Position numbers and translations under genes: made by a program. Below are positions 1-7,269 of a stretch of DNA of 14,084 nt, piece after piece; position 1 is the first letter of the stretch; every line of letters begins with the position of its first letter. The DNA lies in NCBI GenBank assembly GCA_000697335.1, contig JNEM01016264.1, forward strand, positions 1 through 14,084. Direction: 5' to 3'. The DNA comes from Conidiobolus incongruus B7586 (Eukaryota; Entomophthoromycota; Entomophthoromycetes; Entomophthorales; Conidiobolaceae). The notes beneath the pieces are model-generated. The model was not told the DNA's origin, ran no database searches, and was given only the letters and a program-made list of their open reading frames with translations.

Positions 1-507
1 TTAAAATATAAAATATATATTTTTTATTAATATTAATTTATTTAATTTCATATTTTAATATATATAATATATTTATATAGTTAATAGTATAATATCTAGA
101 TAATTTGATAATTAATATAAAAAAGTATTTTTTATTATAATTTTTTATTTTATCAATTAACAAAATTAATAGTTAAAATTATCTATCTAGATTTAAATAA
201 AATTTAATAATATCCATTTTAATTTTAAAATGGTTTATCTATTAATAAATGGTAGATTTAGAAAAAATATTATTATCATTTGTTTTTTATAAATCTTAAG
301 TGATTTTAGAAGATCTATAGTTGAGTTTAAATAATATTTAAATAAAAGAATTTTTATAATCATTGTCAAATTTAAGAATAATTAAATTTAACCTCAAAAT
401 TTGAATTAAAAATTTTTTAATAAAAATAATTATAATATATATATATATATATAATTTTTCAAATCTGGCAATATGTTTGAAAAATCAGAAATTAAAAAAT
501 TTGCCAT
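1..507 (-). mobile_element. mariner-family DNA transposon copy, 5' part only, cut by window edge
   Basis: Read on the minus strand from 507 downward, this follows the 5' end of the complete copy at 2987-4256. The terminal stretch ATGGCAAATTTTTTAATTTC is nearly identical to the copy at 10573. After it come a TA-dinucleotide run (435-453) and then the start of the transposase region, for example matches to the parts of the complete copy around 3160-3290 and 3380-3490. The rest of the element lies beyond base 1. It carries many stops and is dead. The expected TA target duplication is not clear at its outer end, where TT follows. Seen by eye; no alignment was computed. Confidence 0.75.
435..453. 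repeat. TA-dinucleotide run inside mariner copy
   Basis: An alternating A/T run lies about 54 bp inside the 5' end of the minus-strand mariner copy. The two other copies in the window have such a run at the same relative place (3081-3093 and 10668-10694), so it belongs to the family rather than to this site. Confidence 0.8.
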
Positions 508-2430
508 TTTTTCTTTCCAAACTAATAAATTCATTAAAAATCAAATATTGATTAAGTGTGATTAATACATGAGATTGAAATTCTTATGTCTAATCTGTGT
601 TATTCTTATTAAATAAAATAAGATTGAATTAATGACTATATCAAGTCAACTGTGAGTTTATAAAGTATCTTACCTCTATTAATTTTGCAATTTATGGCCA
701 ACTTTTGAGATATTGAGAAGAACAAAATTATTAAAGCCCAATAAACTTAAGAAAATTTGAATAAAAGAATGTAATGTAAAATTAATACAGGATTCAGTTA
801 TAAAGGGTAATTGAACTTATATAATTAGATAAAAATTCATTAATAAATTATTCTGAATTTCAACAAAATGTTTAAAATATGATAAATATTTCAGGTTCGA
901 TTGCTATTTTGACAATAGAAACAGTTGTTCAAATTTTTCTCCTCTTCCTGTTTATTTAGATTATATTGAAAAGGGCAATCAAAATTTTTATGATGTGAGT
1001 TGTTATTAAAAAGCTCAGACGGAATTCACAAGATTGAAATTCCATATCCTAGGAGGATTTTAAAGTAAAAGGTAGTTTATACGTTAAATGGAAGTGACAA
1101 TTATTTTATACCTGAAGAACAAAGTAAAAAATTTTCATTGTGTCAAATGATTGATTAAAACTCCAATTTATCATATTAGAAATAAAATTATGATTTTTTG
1201 AATGGAAACGTATTGAATTATCTAGTCAACAATCTGATGATGTTTGTAAAGAAAGTTTACAGATATGAGTACTTGAATGATATGTTGAACATCAATTACG
1301 TTATTAACAAAAATAGATACTGAATTGATTTCGAATTCGAATTGTATTGGTTAGTGTTTACATCAAGTAGACAAATGCCAGAGTAAGAATTTGAAGTATT
1401 AGTATATAAACTAATATCATAACATCAATCATATCAATTTGCAACTAATAAATGTTTTGATTCTAATTCTGTTGAAACTATGAAATAATTGATATTTTAA
1501 AAATGTATTCAAATTGACACACATTCAAATCTTACTTATGAACATGATAAAATTGAAATATTTTTATCCTATTTGAAATTATCCATTGTATTTGAATTGA
1601 TACTTTTTATTTTTCGTTTATAAAGAAGCATCTAATCAAAAATCCACATGAACTTGGTTTCAAATATATATTCAAATTAAATAAATACAATCTAAATATA
1701 TCCATATATTTTAGACTAATTTCCAATGAATAGAAATTAGGATAAAATCAAGAGCTATATAAATGAAAATTTTCAAATTAATATAAATTTAATTGGTTTT
1801 AATCCAACATTTGCAATATGAATTAATTATAAAATCAATATTAGAAGGATCCTATCATTAGGCATTGACTATATCATATATTTACTCAATTAAGGATGGA
1901 TTTTTTAAACCTTCGAAAACAGTGTCATAATCGATATACTTTAACTCTGATATCATCATTAAAAATAATTATTCAAGTTAATTCAAATAAATTATAACAA
2001 ATTTTTACTGTGTGGATATATTTTAGAATTTAAATTGAAAAAAGGATCTCTTTTAGAAATATATTGATTTAATTATGAAATATTTTAATAACTAACTCTT
2101 GATTAATTATTTTAACTCTTAATTTTTTAAATGACAAATACTCACTATATATTTTAATAAATTTTATCTCATATTTAGCTATATCATGTGCAAAACATTT
2201 CAAGTTGTTATGATTATTTCGAACACGATATTAAAAAATAGGAGTTATAATTAAGCTGGTGAGATTCCCAATCATACAAATATTTTTCTGATGCTGTTAA
2301 TAGATTTAAAATTAGAATTTAAATTTTAAATCCTGAATTTTGATTTCCCATTATTTATTGCAATCATTTCAAATTTAACATTGTAGTTGAGATTATTTGA
2401 TTGTCCTTAAACAATTGATAAATCCATTTC
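508..2430. other. A+T-rich region without a supported gene; possible decayed coding patches
   Basis: No intact gene is visible. Parts (about 885-1010, 1020-1600 and 2170-2310) are less A+T-rich than true spacer and hold plus-strand stretches that look like protein, such as a 45-codon open stretch around 1190-1320. Several interrupting stops are TAA or TAG where Gln would fit. The opposite strand is about as open in places, so coding origin is only suggested. I recognise no family. A GTGAGT at 998-1003 and several TAG/CAG acceptor-like sites occur, but I could not build a convincing spliced gene. Confidence 0.3.
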
Positions 2431-2435
2431 AATTG

Positions 2436-2443
2436 TATAAATA
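2436..2443 (+). promoter_or_regulatory. TATA box for the proline-rich protein gene
   Basis: TATAAATA lies about 60 bp before the ATG at 2504, flanked by slightly more G/C-rich sequence. The TRAP1 gene has a similar TATATAAAT at nearly the same distance from its start, which supports both. TATA-like words are frequent in DNA this rich in A+T. Confidence 0.5.
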
Positions 2444-2450
2444 CCAATTG

Positions 2451-2474
2451 GTGAATATAGTGAATATAGTGAAT
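2451..2474 (+). repeat. 9-bp tandem repeat in the 5' leader
   Basis: GTGAATATA occurs twice in direct succession, followed by a partial third copy (GTGAAT). It sits between the TATA box and the start codon of the proline-rich protein, so it is probably in or beside the 5' untranslated leader. Confidence 0.85.
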
Positions 2475-2503
2475 CAGTATCAATTTATTAATTCATTTTA
2501 ATA

Positions 2504-2794
2504 ATGGCAATATTCACTAGTATTATCACTTTTTTAGTTCCTGTTTTGTTGGTTCAGGGCACTTCCATTGCCTATAGGCCAGATCCTATCGATTACCAGC
2601 CCCAACCTGAACCCACCTACTCCATTTTGCCAGTTGAACCTTATCCATATCCAATCTACCCTATTGAACCTGTTAAGCCCATCAAGCCCATTAGACCTTA
2701 CCTTATCTTCTTTCCTGTACCTACCAAGTATCCTCCTTACCAATCACCCCTTATTATCCCCTACCCTGGAACACTATACGCCGAAACTGCTTAA
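2504..2794 (+). CDS. small secreted proline- and tyrosine-rich protein (96 aa)
   Basis: The protein opens with a signal peptide: hydrophobic residues from about 3 to 17, then VQGTSIA with likely cleavage after Ala23. The mature part (about 73 residues) holds 21 prolines and many tyrosines. They are arranged as P-x-P and P-x-x-P units such as PIEPVKPIKPIRP around residues 54-66. There is no cysteine, no second membrane segment and no known catalytic motif. I recognise no family; a cell-wall, extracellular-matrix or secreted-effector-like role is inference from composition only. The frame is credible because it sits in a sharp local rise of G+C, its Pro codons use CCC, CCT and CCA, and it is framed by a TATA box and an AATAAA. 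The start at 2504 is the first ATG after the TATA box and gives the complete signal peptide. Confidence 0.75.
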   Translation: MAIFTSIITFLVPVLLVQGTSIAYRPDPIDYQPQPEPTYSILPVEPYPYPIYPIEPVKPIKPIRPYLIFFPVPTKYPPYQSPLIIPYPGTLYAETA

Positions 2795-2830
2795 TTTAAA
2801 TTTGCTACCAAGATCTTCTACTAATTATTT

Positions 2831-2836
2831 AATAAA
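2831..2836 (+). terminator. poly(A) signal after the proline-rich gene
   Basis: AATAAA lies 37 nt after the TAA stop, a normal place for 3'-end formation. The word is common by chance in this composition. Confidence 0.4.
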
Positions 2837-2848
2837 ATGAATATTTCA

Positions 2849-2851
<3 letters not shown>

Positions 2852-2884
<33 letters not shown>
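2852..2884. repeat. (TA)n microsatellite
   Basis: A pure alternating TA tract of 33 nt lies between the proline-rich gene and the mariner element. It is outside the transposon, unlike the other long TA runs in the window. Confidence 0.95.
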
Positions 2885-2886
<2 letters not shown>

Positions 2887-2986
2887 CTATTATCAAAAAA
2901 GCAAATAATGATGGATATAAAATTTTAATTATATTGACAATTATTTCATAACTTTTATAATTTAATATTACCTTGAATTTGAAATA

Positions 2987-3006
2987 ATGGGAAATTTTTT
3001 AATTTC
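2987..3006 (+). repeat. left terminal inverted repeat of mariner copy
   Basis: ATGGGAAATTTTTTAATTTC marks the left end. It matches the left ends of the copies at 10573 and, inverted, at 507. It pairs imperfectly with 4237-4256. Confidence 0.7.
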
Positions 3007-3080
3007 TGATTTTTCAAATATATTATTAGTTTGAAATAAATAAATATATACAAAGTTAATAGGAAATTATATATTTTTAA

Positions 3081-3093
3081 TATATATATATAT
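3081..3093. repeat. TA-dinucleotide run inside mariner copy
   Basis: Short alternating TA tract at the family-typical place, about 95 bp from the left end of the element. Confidence 0.8.
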
Positions 3094-3146
3094 TAGTTTT
3101 TTTGATTAAAAAATTAACTTTTTAAAATTGGTTGTTTAATTTAATT

Positions 3147-4148
3147 ATGCTTAAACCAAATAGTAATCATCAAAAGTTTTTTATTTTGGTATCAATAAAA
3201 CTTAACCATAAACCCTCTAAAATTATTTAAAATTTACAAGCAGCTTTTAGTAATAAAACATTATCTAAATCAACAATTTATTGTTAGGTAAATTACTTTA
3301 AAGTTAAGAGAGAAACTATTCAAAACCTGTTAAAATCTAGAAAACTAACTTCAACTGTTATTCTTTCAATTGTAAATAGAGTGAAAAAATATATTAAAAA
3401 ACACTTTTTTATTTCAGCTAAAGAATCATCTAAGTACTTTAATATTAGTTTTACAAGTATTTTATATATTTTAAAGTTTAAATTAAAATTAATAAATAAA
3501 AATATAAAATAGGTACCTTATAATTTAACTAAAGTTTAAAAAAAAGCTAGAGTAGTTATTGTTAAATAAAACTTATTGAAATATTACTAGAAGCCTAAAC
3601 TTTTACAGCAAATAATTATAATTGATGAATCTTAAATCCCTATGTATAATCCTTTACTAAAACACAAATCAAGATGCTAGATTAAGTTAAATCAACCCCC
3701 TCTACAAATCCCTTTAAATAAACATTTTGTTAATAAGTGAATGTTAATTATTATAATGGATTATAATGGTATATGCTATTTTTATTTAGTTTTTGAAAGA
3801 AAATCAATTAATAATAAACTATATATTGTTTTTTTAAATAAAAGTATTTCTAATTGGTGTTCTCAATATAATTTGAGAAAACCTATTATTTTGCATGATA
3901 ATTGTAAAATACATAAATCTAAACCTATAAAAAACTTTCTAATTAAAAATAACTGGAAAAAACTACCACATCTAGTATATTCCTTTGATTATAACCTATG
4001 TGATTATAATTGCTTTAAGCAATTAAAAAACCAGCTTGCAGGAAAGAAAATTTCTGCAAGAAAATTTAATTGGTTTGTGAAACATCAAATTTTAGTCTTT
4101 AATAAAAAGAACTGTTTTTTAAGTGTTAGAAGTTTGCTAAAAGTATAG
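3147..4148 (+). pseudogene. mariner transposase, inactive (nine in-frame stops, no frameshift)
   Basis: A single frame of 333 codons runs from ATG 3147 to TAG 4148, close to the usual 340-350 residues. The catalytic DDE/D domain is readable. The first Asp is at 3624-3626 in IIDES (family GDEKW). The second is at 3897-3899 in ILHDNCKIH. The third is at 4002-4004 in LCDYNCF (family SDYHLF). Exactly 34 residues lie between the last two, which is DD34D. The motifs VPYNLT (family WVPHEL) and LKNQLAGKK are also kept. The last 135 codons (3741-4148) are uninterrupted. The nine stops are five TAA/TAG at likely Gln or uncertain sites and four at likely Trp sites: before VPYNLT, after IDES, after SRC, and before MLII. 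The N-terminal helix-turn-helix half is harder to read. Confidence 0.85.
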
Positions 4149-4236
4149 CAAAAAGTTATTAATAATAAAAGAAACTATTAAATTTATATTATATATTTAT
4201 TTTTATATATCATATATTCAAATATTTATTTATTTT

Positions 4237-4256
4237 TAATCACAAAAAATTCCTAT
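4237..4256 (-). repeat. right terminal inverted repeat of mariner copy
   Basis: Read on the minus strand from 4256 it gives ATAGGAATTTTTTGTGATTA, an imperfect match to the left end. It is a good match to the right end of the copy ending at 11836. Confidence 0.65.
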
Positions 4257-4258
4257 TA

Positions 4259-4960
4259 TTAAAAATACAAAGTAATAATATTTAAATAATGAAATAAAAT
4301 TGATTTAATTATAACATTTATAAAAATTATTATTATTATTATTATATTTTTATTAGAATTTGTGATATATTAAATGAAAAAACTTCAATTAGTTAAGTGT
4401 TTATATTTTTATTTTTATTTAATTTAATAATAAATATTATTAATTTTTAATTATTAAATTTATTAACTAAATTAATTTTTAAATTAATTTAAAAATTTTT
4501 GATAAATTTATATTATTCTAATTTATAATAAAATCATTAATCAAACTATGAAATAATTTATAAACTTTACTTTTTAATAATATTTTCTTTTATTTAATTT
4601 ATATCTTAATAATATATTATGCTTTTTTTAATCATTTAAAATTTTCAAATTGAAAGTCACTTTTCAAAAATTTAGATTAAATTTAAAAAATTCAAGTTAT
4701 ACAAAATGGATCCTTAGTATTCTAGAGTTTTCTATCAAAATTCAAAATTATTTAACTATTTAAAATTTTTAAAATTATATATAAATATTTATTAAAATTA
4801 AAAGATTTCTACATACATAAACATTATATATATAATAGATATTTTGTAGAGATTTTGATTTTATATTATATATATTGGATTTCATAAATTACAAAATGAA
4901 AACATAATGATTTGAAATGTAAATGATTTATCCCATAATAATTTTATTGATTAAATTCTC
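4259..4960. other. A+T-rich spacer upstream of TRAP1
   Basis: No gene is seen. It contains a short (ATT)n microsatellite at about 4327-4345 and self-complementary A/T stretches around 4440-4500. The only regulatory candidate is a heat-shock-element-like array at 4720-4732. The final part is presumably the TRAP1 promoter. Confidence 0.7.
4720..4732 (+). promoter_or_regulatory. possible heat-shock element, one mismatch
   Basis: TTCTAGAGTTTTC follows the spacing of TTCnnGAAnnTTC with one change (GAG for GAA). It lies about 300 bp before the TRAP1 start. Heat-shock control of an Hsp90 gene is biologically reasonable, but a match this loose can arise by chance. Confidence 0.25.
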
Positions 4961-4961
4961 C

Positions 4962-4970
4962 TATATAAAT
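4962..4970 (+). promoter_or_regulatory. TATA box for TRAP1
   Basis: TATATAAAT lies about 60 bp before the ATG at 5029. This is the same distance as the TATA box of the proline-rich gene from its own start. Confidence 0.45.
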
Positions 4971-5028
4971 CTATTTTAGGATCAATTCTTAAAAATTATT
5001 TCTTTATTCAATTATATAATCAATTACA

Positions 5029-7065
5029 ATGATTCGTAATAGTTTAAAATTATCACAGCTCAATAAATTAAATACTAGACAATATTTAAGGACTTATAAT
5101 TTATCCAGATCTGTATACCAACAAGGTATCAGATCTTTGAGTACAACCATCCATTTGAACCAAAAAGAAGCTAAGACCTACGAGTTCAAAACCGAAACTC
5201 ACCAATTGTTAGATATCGTCGCCAACAGTTTATACTCTGAGAAGGAAGTATTCGTTCGCGAATTGGTATCTAATGCCGCTGACGCTTTGGAAAAGGTGCG
5301 TCATCAGCAGTTGGTAGATCCAGAGAATTGTGCTTTGAAAAGTGACGAACCTTTGGAAATTAATATTAGTTTAAATCCTCAAGAAAAGACTTTTACCATT
5401 CAGGATAATGGTATTGGTATGAATGAGCAACAACTTCACGAAAATCTGGGTACGATTGCTAGATCTGGTTCTAAGCAATTCGTTAAGAAGCTTAATGAAA
5501 GTGGTGCTTCTAGCTCTGAGGTTAAGGATAAGATTATTGGTCAGTTCGGTGTTGGTTTTTACTCTGCTTTTATGGTTGGTCATACTTTGAAGGTTTATAC
5601 CAAGTCTTGTGTTCCCGGATCCAAGGGTTACGTCTGGACTTCCACTGGTAAAGGTGCTTACGATATTGCTGAAGCTGATGATGTTGCCATTGGCACCAAA
5701 ATTGTCATTGAACTTAAGGACTTGGACTTTGCCAACGATTTGAAGATTAAGGAAATCATCCAAAAATACTCCAACTTTGTTGGTTTCCCCATCAAGTTGA
5801 ACGGAGAAGTTGTCAATACCGTTGAACCAATTTGGACCAAGAGTGCTTCTGAAATCACTGAAGCTGACCACAAGAACTTCTTCACTCAACTCACCAACAA
5901 CTATGCCAGCCCCCGCTACCATCTGATTTATAAGGCTGATGCTCCTCTCTCTATTCGTAGTGTTCTCTACATCCCAGAAACTTCACCCGAATGGCTCGGT
6001 ATGACCACCAGCCAAACTGGTATCAACCTCTACTCCCGCAAGGTCATGATACAAGCCAAATGCAACCACCTCCTACCCAACTGGCTCCGTTTTATCTCTG
6101 GCGTCGTCGACTCCGAAGATATTCCCCTCAACTTATCCCGTGAAATCCTCCAAAACGGTGCCCTCATTAACAAGCTCAAGAGTGTCTTGACCAACCGCGT
6201 TGTCAAGTGGCTCATCGAAGAAGAACGCAGAGATCCCGAAAAATTCGAATTATTCTATAACCAATTCCACATGTACATCAAGGAAGGTGTTGTCACTGAC
6301 GATGCCCATAAAGATTCCCTCATGAAGTTATTACGCTTCAACTCTTCCAAATTAGATCGCAGTAAGAAGACTACTTTCCAAGGCTACTTGGACCGTAAGA
6401 AGCCCGACCAAAAATCAATCTACTACCTCTGCAGAACTTTCGACAATGTTGAAGATAATCCCTACTATGAACCCTTCAAGACTGCCGATGTTGAAGTCCT
6501 TGTTTTAACTGAACCCATCGACGAAATGTTAATCCAACAACTTGAAAACTTCCAAGATGTGCCCTTAGTCAACATTGAGTCAAAGAAAGCCTCTGAAGAG
6601 ATTCAAGAGCTTTGCCCCACCACATTATCTGGCGACCGCTTAAGTGATGAAGATGGTCAAACTTTAGCCGACTGGTTACGCTCCGAATTGGGAACCAAAT
6701 TAGCCTTGAAACAAATCAACATCAGCAAACGTCAAAGCTCCCACCCTGCACTCGTAGTGGATCACGAGGCTCAAAATAACATTTACTTCCAACAACTGAT
6801 GAAACAAAGTTTGCCAGCTGGCGAATCTTTACCCCTCTCACCCGTCACTTTGGAAATTAATACATCACATCCTTTGATTAAGAGTCTCTTCGAACTTAAG
6901 CAAAGCCACCCTGAACTCAGTAAAGATTTGGCCTACCATATCTGCTGTAACGCTAGAATGGCAGCTGGCGTGATGGAGGACTATAAGCCATTGTTGTCAA
7001 GTTTAAATAATTTGTTGACTAAATTGGTTCAATTAAAATTGGATTCTAAATCCACTACTAACTAA
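5029..7065 (+). CDS. TRAP1: TRAP1, mitochondrial Hsp90-family ATPase chaperone (678 aa, one exon)
   Basis: This is an ATP-driven dimeric chaperone of the mitochondrial matrix that folds client proteins. Residues 1 to about 45 form a targeting presequence: many Arg and Lys, no acidic residue before Glu47, and RSLSTT near the likely cleavage. The N-terminal ATPase domain follows, with YEFKTETHQLLDIVANS (51-67), catalytic Glu78 and Asn82 in RELVSNAADA, Asp126 in QDNGIGM, the lid motif GTIARSGSK (141-149) and GQFGVGFYSA (171-180). In the middle domain, WLRFISGVVDSEDIPLNLSR (352-371) ends in the catalytic Arg371. The C-terminal dimerisation domain follows. There is no charged linker and no MEEVD tail, which separates TRAP1 from cytosolic Hsp90. 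Length is near the human protein (704 aa). All ATPase residues I checked are kept and no intron is needed. Third-base use shifts from T to C at about 5700-5880. The gene converges on the Moco sulfurase with 204 bp between their stops. Confidence 0.97.
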   Translation: MIRNSLKLSQLNKLNTRQYLRTYNLSRSVYQQGIRSLSTTIHLNQKEAKTYEFKTETHQLLDIVANSLYSEKEVFVRELVSNAADALEKVRHQQLVDPENCALKSDEPLEINISLNPQEKTFTIQDNGIGMNEQQLHENLGTIARSGSKQFVKKLNESGASSSEVKDKIIGQFGVGFYSAFMVGHTLKVYTKSCVPGSKGYVWTSTGKGAYDIAEADDVAIGTKIVIELKDLDFANDLKIKEIIQKYSNFVGFPIKLNGEVVNTVEPIWTKSASEITEADHKNFFTQLTNNYASPRYHLIYKADAPLSIRSVLYIPETSPEWLGMTTSQTGINLYSRKVMIQAKCNHLLPNWLRFISGVVDSEDIPLNLSREILQNGALINKLKSVLTNRVVKWLIEEERRDPEKFELFYNQFHMYIKEGVVTDDAHKDSLMKLLRFNSSKLDRSKKTTFQGYLDRKKPDQKSIYYLCRTFDNVEDNPYYEPFKTADVEVLVLTEPIDEMLIQQLENFQDVPLVNIESKKASEEIQELCPTTLSGDRLSDEDGQTLADWLRSELGTKLALKQINISKRQSSHPALVVDHEAQNNIYFQQLMKQSLPAGESLPLSPVTLEINTSHPLIKSLFELKQSHPELSKDLAYHICCNARMAAGVMEDYKPLLSSLNNLLTKLVQLKLDSKSTTN

Positions 7066-7078
7066 TTTAAATTAGAAA

Positions 7079-7084
7079 AATAAA
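7079..7084 (+). terminator. poly(A) signal after TRAP1
   Basis: AATAAA begins 14 nt after the TRAP1 stop. It is close to the stop but usable. The 204-bp gap to the convergent gene leaves room for both 3' ends. Confidence 0.3.
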
Positions 7085-7259
7085 ATTATTTATATATTTT
7101 TTAAAAAGAAATATGAAAAAAGAATTAATTTATTCAATTTGAAAATTCATTTAATTTTAATACTGATTTAATCATGCAGTTTTAATGAATAATCATTATT
7201 ATATATAAAAATAAAAATTTTTTAATTTTATTCCAAATTGAAATTTATTAATATTAAAA

Positions 7260-7265
7260 TTTATT
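7260..7265 (-). terminator. poly(A) signal after Moco sulfurase
   Basis: TTTATT on the plus strand reads AATAAA on the minus strand a few bases after the TAA stop at 7270-7272. A second AATAAA lies at 7244-7249 and is the more plausible by distance. Both words are common by chance here. Confidence 0.3.
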
Positions 7266-7269
7266 AATT

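Larger units (their letters stand above)
2987..4256 (+). mobile_element. mariner-family (DD34D) DNA transposon, full length, dead
   Basis: The element is about 1.27 kb, the usual size for mariner. Its ends are imperfect inverted repeats: ATGGGAAATTTTTT at the left, and ATAGGAATTTTTT read inward from the right. A TA dinucleotide flanks each end (2985-2986 and 4257-4258), as expected for TA target duplication. One transposase frame spans the inside (3147-4148) without any frameshift but with nine in-frame stops, so it cannot be autonomous. A TA run lies about 95 bp in from the left end. It is the best preserved of three related copies here. Exact ends may be off by a few bases because the neighbouring sequence is low in complexity. 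Confidence 0.85.

Noticed and set aside
893-903. GGTTCGATTGC, like the T-loop of a tRNA gene
   Set aside because: The flanking bases do not form the T-stem, and no acceptor or anticodon stem can be built around it.
998-1079. Possible spliced gene using GTGAGT at 998 and a nearby TAG acceptor
   Set aside because: The joined frames close again within about 15 codons, and no start, branch site or family match supports it.
2534-2840. Overlapping frames on both strands of the proline-rich gene
   Set aside because: Only the 2504-2794 frame has a signal peptide and a coherent composition; the others are by-products of the local G+C rise.
2852-2884. TA microsatellite as an origin or matrix-attachment site
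   Set aside because: Such tracts are everywhere in DNA of this composition and nothing specific accompanies this one.
3147-4148. A changed genetic code in which TAA and TAG mean Gln
   Set aside because: TRAP1, the sulfurase and the proline-rich gene use CAA/CAG for Gln and all end in TAA. The Trp-position stops in the transposase also do not fit such a code.
5371-5922. Long open frame on the minus strand inside TRAP1 (183 codons), and two shorter ones at 5658-5885 and 6030-6215
   Set aside because: They are antisense shadows of a firmly identified gene and show no domain of their own.
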